Shown: positions 1-6,500 of the stretch, in pieces
Layout of the letters: every line of letters starts with the position of its first letter
Position numbering within the stretch: position 1 is the first letter of the stretch
Source of the DNA: an uncultured Verrucomicrobiota bacterium
Lineage (GTDB): Bacteria > Verrucomicrobiota > Verrucomicrobiia > Limisphaerales > UBA9464
Direction: 5' to 3'
DNA length: 24,724 nt
Assembly (NCBI GenBank): GCA_903925515.1
Contig: CAIYFP010000046.1
Location: forward strand, 1-24,724
The notes under the pieces: model-generated
The model's input: only the letters and a program-made list of their open reading frames with translations
What the model was told of the DNA's origin: nothing
Databases searched by the model: none
Position numbers and translations under genes: made by a program

Positions 1-37
1 CCGTTGGTTGGGGGTTCGAGTCCCTCACGCCCTGCCA
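1..37 (+). tRNA. 3' end of a tRNA, probably tRNA-Trp (truncated by window edge)
   Basis: Only the last half of the tRNA is inside the window. Visible are the T arm (stem 10-14 with 22-26, loop TTCGAGT at 15-21), the 3' acceptor strand ACGCCCT at 27-33, discriminator G at 34 and an encoded CCA at 35-37. The acceptor strand, the G discriminator and the T-loop resemble bacterial tRNA-Trp, and tRNA-Trp commonly sits just before secE-nusG. The anticodon is outside the window, so the identity is inferred and not read. Confidence 0.75.
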
Positions 38-44
38 GCCATCC

Positions 45-134
45 GGAGGGGTGGCAGAGTGGTCGATTGCGGCGGTCTTGAAAACCGCTGTGGGTGAAAG
101 CCCACCGGGGGTTCGAATCCCTCCCCCTCCGCCA
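45..134 (+). tRNA. tRNA-Ser(TGA)
   Basis: A complete 90-base class II tRNA. The acceptor stem GGAGGGG (45-51) pairs with CCCCTCC (124-130), followed by discriminator G (131) and an encoded CCA (132-134). The anticodon stem GCGGT/ACCGC encloses loop CTTGAAA with anticodon TGA, which reads UCN serine codons. The long variable arm (GTGGG...CCCAC), diagnostic of serine tRNAs, is present, as is a TTCGAAT T-loop. It lies 7 bases after the preceding tRNA and ends 12 bases before the secE start, so all three are probably co-transcribed. Confidence 0.97.
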
Positions 135-146
135 TGCCACGAAGAA

Positions 147-410
147 ATGAACACGAAATTCTACATTCAGCTCGCTGTTTGGTCAGTGGTGGTGCTTGGT
201 GGCTTTGGCCTCGCATGGCGGGCTGGCTGGGTGGCGAAGATTGCGAGCTACTTGGCGGAGACGCGCGAGGAACTGCGGAAGTGCAGCTGGCCAACCCGGG
301 ATGAGCTCTGGAACTCCACCGTGCTGGTCTTTATCGTCATCATCGCCCTTGGCCTGTTCACAGTGGGCTCCGACTACGTCATCCTCAAGGCTGTCCGGTC
401 ATTTCTCTAG
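147..410 (+). CDS. secE: Preprotein translocase subunit SecE
   Basis: SecE is the small essential clamp subunit of the SecYEG protein-conducting channel in the inner membrane. The 87-residue product has a hydrophobic N-terminal segment (about residues 5-24), then the conserved amphipathic surface helix and hinge (YLAETREELRKCSWPTRDE, residues 35-53), and a C-terminal membrane span (about 57-80). The segment with W48-P49-T50 is the family hallmark. The frame stays open upstream to an ATG at 51, but that extension runs through tRNA-Ser, so the ATG at 147, preceded by a weak GAAG, is chosen. Many bacterial SecE proteins have a single span; this one appears to have two. nusG follows 46 bases downstream, the usual secE-nusG pairing. 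Confidence 0.95.
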   Translation: MNTKFYIQLAVWSVVVLGGFGLAWRAGWVAKIASYLAETREELRKCSWPTRDELWNSTVLVFIVIIALGLFTVGSDYVILKAVRSFL

Positions 411-456
411 GCCCGCGCCGCGGCATCCGGAATTGCCCATCATTAACACCGAAGCC

Positions 457-1005
457 ATGAAGCATCGCTGGTACGCATTGCATTGCCTCGCCGGACAGGA
501 GCAGAAGGTACGGGATAGCATCCAACGCCGGCTCCGGACCGACGAGATGGAGCCCTACATCCGGGAGGTATTGGTCCCCATGGAGAAGGTCGTCGAGGTG
601 CGCGGAGGCAAGAAAACCGTGACCAACCGCAAGCTTCACCCCGGCTATGTTTACATCGACATGATGTTGCTGGATGACAGCCTTCGGCCGTTGGAGAAAC
701 CTTGGTACTTCATCAAGGACATCCAGGGTGTTATCGGCTTCGTGGGCGGTGAGCGGCCGATGGAGGTCACGGACGAGGAAATCTCGACGATCAAGGCCCA
801 GGTGTTGGACAGCGAGGATGTCGAGAGGCCCAAGGTCAGCTTTGACATGGGCGAGACGGTCAAGATCAATGATGGGCCGTTCCTCAACTTCAGCGGTGTC
901 ATCGAGGAAGTGGAGCCCGAGAAGGGGCGGCTGAAGGTCACGGTGGATATTTTCGGGCGAAAAACTCCCGTGGAGCTCGAGTATTGGCAGGTTGAAAAGG
1001 CCTAG
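457..1005 (+). CDS. nusG: Transcription termination/antitermination protein NusG
   Basis: NusG binds RNA polymerase at the clamp and modulates elongation, Rho termination and coupling to the ribosome. The 182-residue product has the N-terminal NGN domain starting with RWYALHCLAGQEQKV, including the HPGYVYIDM strand near residues 62-70, and a C-terminal KOW domain from about residue 130 (MGETVKINDGPFLNFSG). Length and domain order are normal for bacteria. The frame is open far upstream but overlaps secE in a shadow frame; the ATG at 457 gives the canonical N-terminus. It sits between secE and rplK as in most bacteria. No strong Shine-Dalgarno is visible (sequence before the start is GAAGCC). 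Confidence 0.97.
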   Translation: MKHRWYALHCLAGQEQKVRDSIQRRLRTDEMEPYIREVLVPMEKVVEVRGGKKTVTNRKLHPGYVYIDMMLLDDSLRPLEKPWYFIKDIQGVIGFVGGERPMEVTDEEISTIKAQVLDSEDVERPKVSFDMGETVKINDGPFLNFSGVIEEVEPEKGRLKVTVDIFGRKTPVELEYWQVEKA

Positions 1006-1051
1006 CCTGCTCGCAAGGCCGACAGGTTTTACCGAAACTAAATCTAATCCT

Positions 1052-1069
1052 GGGGCGGCACTCCGCCCC
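1052..1069 (+). promoter_or_regulatory. Hairpin in the nusG-rplK leader
   Basis: A perfect 7-bp stem (GGGGCGG at 1052-1058, CCGCCCC at 1063-1069) with loop CACT sits 19 bases upstream of the rplK start. It has no following T run, so it is not a classic terminator. In other bacteria L1 represses rplK-rplA translation by binding a structured leader just upstream of rplK. A similar role here is inferred from position only. Confidence 0.5.
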
Positions 1070-1088
1070 TGCAAGAGCAAGCGTTGAT

Positions 1089-1513
1089 ATGGCTAAGAAG
1101 AAGACAGGCGAGGTAAAGTTGCAGATTGCGGCGGGCCAAGCGAACCCGGCGCCTCCGGTGGGGCCCGCCCTGGGTTCCCAAGGCATCAACATCATGGCAT
1201 TCTGCAAGGAGTTCAACGCCGCCACGAAGGACAGGGCAGGCTTGGTGATTCCGGTCATTATCAGCGTTTACCAGGACAAGTCCTTCACCTTCATCCTGAA
1301 GTCCCCGCCGGCATCCGTCCTGCTCAAGAAGGCCGCAGGCATTGCTTCCGGTTCCAAGGTTCCCCACAAGGACAAGGTCGGCAAGGTCACGCGGAAGCAA
1401 GGCTGGAGATCGTGAAGCTCAAGGGCGCAGACCTGAACGCCAATAGCGAGGATGCGGCGGTTAGGATGGTGTCGGGCACGGCCCGCAGCATGGGCATCGA
1501 GGTCGTGGGATAG
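1089..1513 (+). CDS. rplK: 50S ribosomal protein L11, interrupted by a frameshift near 1401
   Basis: L11 binds the GTPase-associated centre of 23S rRNA and serves translation factors and the stringent response. The N-terminal domain is normal (AGQANPAPPVGPALGSQGINIMAF). The annotated frame then runs VGKVTRKQ and diverges to GWRS and a stop at 1413-1415, only 108 residues. From 1403 the next frame continues as LEIVKLKGADLN and ends with GTARSMGIEVVG and a stop at 1511-1513. Restoring one base at about 1401-1402 gives 141 residues, the normal L11 length. The evident explanation is a single-base deletion, either real or a sequencing/assembly error. No slippery heptamer is present to suggest programmed frameshifting. 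As read, the rRNA-binding C-terminal domain would be lost from about residue 104. Confidence 0.9.
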
Positions 1514-1557
1514 GACGGTTGCCGGGATTTCGTACAACAAGAAACATCATGGCGGGA

Positions 1558-1572
1558 GGATGCTTCGCATCC
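1558..1572 (+). promoter_or_regulatory. Small hairpin upstream of rplA
   Basis: GGATGC (1558-1563) pairs with GCATCC (1567-1572) across a TTC loop. The 5' arm overlaps a purine-rich, Shine-Dalgarno-like GGGAGGA (1554-1560) that is otherwise about 31 bases from the rplA start, too far to act directly. Folding would shorten that distance to under 20 bases. A regulatory role is a guess. Confidence 0.3.
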
Positions 1573-1591
1573 GCAAGAACCGCGCAAAAAC

Positions 1592-2287
1592 ATGCCAAGC
1601 AAAAGATACAAGAAGGCGCTGGAGCAGGTCGCGCCCGGGAAGGTTTACAGCCTTTCCGATGCGATCCAGGTCCTTGGGCGATTCCCGAGGGCGAAGTTTG
1701 TCGAGACGATTGACCTTGCATTCCAGCTTGGGGTTGACCCAAAGCAATCCGATCAAATGGTTCGCGGCACCGTTCCGCTGCCGCATGGTTCTGGCAAGGT
1801 CGCGAGGGTCCTCGTGTTTGCGAAGCCCGGCGCGGCGGCGGATGCCGCGAAAGCGGCGGGTGCCGAGCATGTGGGCTTCGACGACATGATTCGCAAGTGC
1901 AGCGAGGGTTGGGCTGACTTCGACGTGGCGATTGCAACGCCCGAGGCGATGACGGAGGTGAGAAAGCTGGGCAAGGTGCTAGGTCCCAGGGGCCTCATGC
2001 CAAACCCAAAGACGGGCACCGTGACCGAGGACACGGCCAAGGCGGTGCGCGAGGTCAAGGCGGGCCGCGTGGAATTCAAGATCGACAAGGCTGCCAACGT
2101 GCACGTTGCGGTAGGCAAGGCGAACTTCACGCCGGAGCAGGTCCTCGAGAACGCACGGGCGGTGATCGAGGCCGTGAACAAGGCGCGTCCGGCCAGCGCG
2201 AAGGGAACATTTGTTCGTTCGCTCACCCTTTCGCTCACCATGAGCCCTGGAATTCGGCTCGATACCCGGGAGTTTGCAAACGCCTAA
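1592..2287 (+). CDS. rplA: 50S ribosomal protein L1
   Basis: L1 forms the mobile L1 stalk of the large subunit, helps move deacylated tRNA out of the E site, and in many bacteria represses translation of its own operon. The 231-residue product matches the normal length. It begins MPSKRYKKALEQV, typical of bacterial L1, and carries the signature LGPRGLMPNPKTGTVT near residues 129-144, then KAGRVEFKIDKAANVHVAVGK. It follows the disrupted rplK by 78 bases. The start has no close Shine-Dalgarno, so translation may depend on coupling or local structure. If rplK terminates early at 1415, any coupling from rplK to rplA would be weakened. Confidence 0.97.
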   Translation: MPSKRYKKALEQVAPGKVYSLSDAIQVLGRFPRAKFVETIDLAFQLGVDPKQSDQMVRGTVPLPHGSGKVARVLVFAKPGAAADAAKAAGAEHVGFDDMIRKCSEGWADFDVAIATPEAMTEVRKLGKVLGPRGLMPNPKTGTVTEDTAKAVREVKAGRVEFKIDKAANVHVAVGKANFTPEQVLENARAVIEAVNKARPASAKGTFVRSLTLSLTMSPGIRLDTREFANA

Positions 2288-2299
2288 CCCATCCAAGCC

Positions 2300-2809
2300 A
2301 TGCGCGTCGAAAAGAAATTCATCTCTGCGGAGTACGTCACGCGACTCTCCCAATCCCCTTACTTTCTCGTTGTGGATTACCGCGGCCTGACCGTGGCCCA
2401 GTTTTCCGAGCTACGGAAGCGGCTGCGTGGGGCCGGGGCGGAGGCACACGTGGTCAAGAACAACCTCTTCAGGATTGCCGCGAAGGAGGCCGGGGTGGCC
2501 GATCTGGGCGACAGCCTGGCAGGCCAGTTGGCTGTCGTGAGCGGACCGAAGGACATCGCGGCGGCGGCCAAGGTCATCAAGACCTACCAGTCCGAGTTTG
2601 AAAAGCCCAAGCTGCAGTTTGGATACCTTGGATCGAGAGCCTTGAAGGCTGACGAGGTTCGAGCAATCGCTGACTTGCCCCCGCTGACGGAGTTGCAGTC
2701 CAAGATCCTTGGCGTGCTGCAGGCGCCCGCCCAGAAGTTGGCCGCGTTGATCAATACCCCGGGCAGCCAAGTGGCCCGAGTCATCAAGGCGAAGGCCGAA
2801 AAGGCCTAG
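2300..2809 (+). CDS. rplJ: 50S ribosomal protein L10
   Basis: L10 anchors the L7/L12 dimers to the ribosome and forms the base of the stalk. The 169-residue product starts MRVEKKFISAEYVTRL and contains the conserved FLVVDYRGLTVAQFSELRKRLR and VVKNNLFRIAAKEAG segments of the rRNA-binding N-terminal domain. Its C-terminal helix (LAALINTPGSQVARVIKAK) is where L7/L12 dimers bind. It starts 12 bases after rplA and is followed by rplL, so the stalk proteins are made from one message. In other bacteria the L10-L12 complex represses its own leader; no obvious site is recognised in the 12-base gap here. Confidence 0.97.
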   Translation: MRVEKKFISAEYVTRLSQSPYFLVVDYRGLTVAQFSELRKRLRGAGAEAHVVKNNLFRIAAKEAGVADLGDSLAGQLAVVSGPKDIAAAAKVIKTYQSEFEKPKLQFGYLGSRALKADEVRAIADLPPLTELQSKILGVLQAPAQKLAALINTPGSQVARVIKAKAEKA

Positions 2810-2823
2810 CCATTCCTTTCCAT

Positions 2824-2845
2824 CCTGCCCTCGCGTGAGGGCGGG
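2824..2845 (+). promoter_or_regulatory. Hairpin 1 in the rplJ-rplL spacer
   Basis: Stem CCTGCCCTC (2824-2832) pairs with GAGGGCGGG (2837-2845) including one G-T pair, around loop GCGT. It lies 14 bases past the rplJ stop. An A-rich stretch follows instead of T residues, so a Rho-independent terminator is unlikely. It may be an mRNA processing or stability element that lets L12 be made in excess over L10. Confidence 0.45.
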
Positions 2846-2873
2846 GAATCAAACAAAACAACGGTAAATCGTC

Positions 2874-2892
2874 GGTCCACGGGCGGTGGACC
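2874..2892 (+). promoter_or_regulatory. Hairpin 2 in the rplJ-rplL spacer
   Basis: A perfect 7-bp stem GGTCCAC (2874-2880) / GTGGACC (2886-2892) with a GGGCG loop, 44 bases before the rplL start at 2937. It is the second of two hairpins in this 127-base spacer. L7/L12 is needed in several copies per ribosome, so differential stability or translation control between rplJ and rplL is plausible but not shown. Confidence 0.45.
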
Positions 2893-2936
2893 AATGCGGG
2901 CTCGCCTTTCCGCCGACGAGACGAAAGACAAAAGAA

Positions 2937-3326
2937 ATGGCAGACATTAACACGTTGGTTGACGAACTGAGCAAGCTGACCGTTTTGGAGGCTGCCGAGT
3001 TGGTCAAGAAACTCGAGGAGAAGTGGGGCGTCACGGCAGCTGCACCGGTGGCGGTGGCAGCGGCTGCTTCGGCACCCGGCGCGGCTGCTGCTGCGCCAGC
3101 GGAAGTGAAGGACACCTTCGACGTGGTCCTTGCTTCCGTTCCTGCGGACAAGAAGATCGGCGTGATCAAGGCAGTCCGCGAGGTCAAGGCCGGCCTGGGC
3201 TTGGCCGAGGCGAAGGCATTGGTCGAGGGGGCGCCGAAGGCGGTGCTGGAGGCAGCCCCGAAGGCGGAGGCCGAGGCAGCGAAGAAGAAGCTCGAAGAGG
3301 CCGGCGGCAAGGTGGAGCTCAAGTAA
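2937..3326 (+). CDS. rplL: 50S ribosomal protein L7/L12
   Basis: L7/L12 forms the multimeric stalk that recruits and activates translational GTPases. The 129-residue product has the dimerisation domain (MADINTLVDELSKLTVLEA), an Ala/Pro-rich flexible hinge (about residues 33-57), and the globular factor-binding domain beginning TFDVVLASVPADKKIGVIK with the conserved GLGLAEAKALVE helix, ending in VELK. The frame is open from 2886, but the N-terminus at the ATG at 2937 is canonical and is preceded by the purine-rich AAAGAA, so the upstream ATG at 2891-2893 region is ignored. rpoB follows after a 244-base spacer. Confidence 0.96.
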   Translation: MADINTLVDELSKLTVLEAAELVKKLEEKWGVTAAAPVAVAAAASAPGAAAAAPAEVKDTFDVVLASVPADKKIGVIKAVREVKAGLGLAEAKALVEGAPKAVLEAAPKAEAEAAKKKLEEAGGKVELK

Positions 3327-3345
3327 GTCCTACCGACCTCGGACA

Positions 3346-3392
3346 CGAGGATGGCCTTGCGGTGGCCTTCTGGCGCCGTTGGGCCATCCTCG
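3346..3392 (+). promoter_or_regulatory. Long inverted repeat in the rplL-rpoB spacer (possible attenuator or processing site)
   Basis: CGAGGATGGCC (3346-3356) and GGCCATCCTCG (3382-3392) form an exact 11-bp inverted repeat, with a 25-base intervening segment that can itself pair partly. It starts 19 bases after the rplL stop. There is no T tract after it. In E. coli the rplL-rpoB gap carries a partial terminator and an RNase III site that lower rpoBC expression relative to ribosomal proteins. The position suggests the same role here; this is by analogy only. Confidence 0.6.
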
Positions 3393-3561
3393 AACTCTCA
3401 AAATTGGCAATCGAATAATCTGCGATACCATCCGTCGTAAAGGGTCAAGAGGGCGGTCCGACGAGTCCCGGCGCTTTGTGGCATGAATCAGGGCGCAGGC
3501 ACCCGTCGCATTGTCGTTTTCACCGTCAAACGCCCCGTCGCAAGGCGAGGGCAAATCATTC

Positions 3562-3565
3562 GAGG
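3562..3565 (+). promoter_or_regulatory. Ribosome binding site deciding the rpoB start
   Basis: GAGG lies 5 bases before the ATG at 3571. The frame is open upstream to a TTG at 3511 without a comparable site, and the extra 20 residues look unlike RpoB, so this site supports 3571 as the start. Confidence 0.6.
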
Positions 3566-3570
3566 TCGCA

Positions 3571-6500
3571 ATGGCACATAAAAGCTCCGAGCGCGTCAAC
3601 TTCGGGAAGATCAAGGAAGTCATCGCCCCGCCCAACCTCATCGAAATCCAACTGGATTCTTACGAGGAGTTCCTGCAATCGGACGTGTCGCCGTCGAAGC
3701 GCAAGAACCTGGGCTTGCAGGCTGTTTTCACCGAGGTTTTCCCCATAGAGTCGTACGACGGCAAGACGGTTCTCGACTTCCACAGCTATGACATCCAGCC
3801 CCCGAAGATCGACTGGCTGGAGTGCCTTCGGGAGGGGTTGACGTTTGGGGCTCCGCTTTATGTGACGTTCCAGTTGAAGGAGGAGACGCGCGTCACGAAG
3901 GAGGAGAAAGTGTTCATGGGCGAGATCCCGTTGATGACGCCGCAGGGCACGTTCGTGATCAACGGCGCCGAGCGCGTGATCGTGAGCCAACTCCACCGAT
4001 CCCCCGGCATCGCCTTCGAGACCACGCAGCATCCCAACGGGCGCATGTTGCATTCATTCCGGATCATCCCGGACCGCGGGTCATGGTACGAGGCGCAGTT
4101 TGACACGAGCGATCTTCTCTACGTGTACTTGGACCGCAAGAAGCGGCGGCGGAAGTTCCTCACGACGACGTTTTTCCGGGCTTTGTTTACGTTGCAGGAG
4201 GCACGGTTGCTGGCCCCCGACACGAAGGCGGACACCCAGAAGGTTGGCACGGACAGCGACATCCTGAACTTGTTTTACACCATCAGGGAGATGTCCGTCC
4301 GAGATGCGGAGAAGCTCGAGGACATCCAGAACAAGGTCCTGGTGGAGGACGCGGTGGACCACGACAAGTCGCTTGTGGTAGCGCGGGCCTTCGAACCTTT
4401 GTCGAAGGCGGTGGTGCGCCAGATCGCCGACTTGGGCATCAGCAAGATACGGGTTGTGGACACGTCGATTGATGATGGGATCGTCATCAAGTGCCTGAAG
4501 AAGGACCCGACCAAGAACGCCGAGGAGGCGTTGAAGGACATCTATCGCCGGCTGCGTCCGGGCGACCCCCCGACTGCGGCGAACGCCAGGGCGCTGATCA
4601 AGCGACTTTTCTTCGACCCGAAGAGGTATGATCTCGGGCGCGTGGGCCGGTACAAGATCAACCAAAAGCTTGGGTTCAAGGACGACGGCGAGGACCGGAT
4701 CCTGCGAGGCCGGGACTTGCTTGAGGCGACCAAGTATCTCCTGCGCCTGAAGAAGGGCGAGGGGAGCCTCGACGACATCGACCACCTTGGGAGCCGGCGC
4801 ATCCGCACGGTGGGCGAGTTGCTTGCCAACCAATGCCGGGTTGGCTTGGCGCGGACGGAGCGGTTGGTGAAGGAGCGGATGACCCTGTTCGACGGCACCA
4901 TGGACACAATGACGCCGCAGAAGCTGATCAATCCCAAGGCGCTGTCGGCCGTGGTGCGTGACTTTTTTGGGCGGTCGCAGCTCAGCCAGTTCATGGATCA
5001 GATCAACCCGTTGGCCGAGCTAACTCACAAGCGTCGCCTGTCTGCGCTTGGGCCCGGGGGATTGAGCCGGGACCGTGCCGGGTTTGAGGTTCGGGACGTT
5101 CATCCGTCGCACTACGGCCGGATTTGCCCGATCGAGACGCCCGAGGGTCCCAACATCGGCCTGATCGCGTCGTTGGCGACCTATGCGCGGGTGAACGATT
5201 TCGGGTTCATCGAGACGCCCTATCGCAAGGTGGTCGCTGGCCGGGTTACGGAGCAGATCGAGTATCTCACGGGTGATCGCGAGGAGGGATTCACCATCGC
5301 GCAGGCCAATGCCCCGATCGATGAGAAGGGACGCTTCACGACCGACCGGGTCACGTGCCGGAACAAGGGTGACTTCATCGACGTGGAACCGGACAAGGTG
5401 GACTACATGGACGTGTCGCCGAAGCAGTTGGTGTCGGTGGCGGCGGGCCTGATTCCGTTTCTTGAGCATGATGATGCGAATCGTGCGTTGATGGGTTCGA
5501 ACATGCAGAGGCAGGGCGTGCCCCTGCTGGTCACGGAGGCTCCATTGGTGGCTACGGGGCTTGAGGACCGGGTGGCGCGTGATTCCCGGGCGGTCATCGT
5601 CGCCGACGATGCCGGCAAGGTGGCTTCGGTGAACGGCAACCAGATCATCATCACCAAGGACGGGAGGCTGCCGGAGGGGAAGAAGAAGCTTAGGCATTCC
5701 CCCGGGGATGGCGTTTGGGTCTATCCAGTCCGGAAGTTCATGCGGTCGAACGCGGCGACGTGCATCAACCAGAAGATCTTGGTAGGCAAGGGTGATGCCG
5801 TGAAAAAGGGCCAAGTGCTTGCGGACGGGCCTTGCACGTCCGGTGGGGAACTGGCCTTGGGTCGGAACGTGCTGGTCGCGTTCATGCCATGGAACGGATA
5901 CAATTTCGAAGACGCGATCCTAATCTCCGAGAAGATCGTGAAGGAGGACATCTTCACGTCGATCCACATCGACGAGTTCGAGGTGGTGGCGCGGGACACG
6001 AAGCTGGGGCCCGAGGAGATCACCCGGGACATCCCGAACCTTGGGGAGGAAGCGCTGAAAAACCTTGGCCTCGACGGGGTGATTCGAATTGGGGCGGAGG
6101 TAAAGCCCGGGGACATCTTGGTGGGCAAGATCACCCCGAAGTCCGAGACGGAGCTGGCGCCCGAGGAAAGGTTGCTGCGCGCGATCTTTGGCGAGAAGGC
6201 CGCCGATGTTAAGGACACGTCGCTGAAGGTGCCGTCTGGCACGTATGGCATCGTGATGGATGTCAAGGTGTCATCCAAGGCCGAGGGCGTACGTTCGGCG
6301 AAGAAGGACGCCGGGGGCAAGGAGCAGCCCAAGAAGGCGCAGAAGGAAGTCGAGGATGGCTACAAGGCGAAGCGCGACGAGTTGCTGGAGCAACTGACGG
6401 ATGCGTTGTCCAACATCCTTCTCGGGGAGAAGATCCCGTTGGACGTGGTGAACAGCGAGACGGGCGAGATCATCATTCCCGCGAATCGAAAGATCACGAA

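Noticed and set aside
51..146. Upstream start for secE at 51
   Set aside because: The extension is encoded within tRNA-Ser and would place a Pro-rich segment before the membrane span.
385..1080. A 231-residue open frame on the - strand
   Set aside because: It is antisense to nusG, with composition typical of a shadow frame and no domain.
1389..1415. Programmed -1 frameshifting in rplK
   Set aside because: The junction (AAG CAA GGC TGG) has no X-XXY-YYZ slippery heptamer, no family precedent is known to me, and the loss of one base explains everything.
3511..3570. Upstream TTG start for rpoB
   Set aside because: It adds 20 residues unlike other RpoB N-termini; the ATG at 3571 has a GAGG site.
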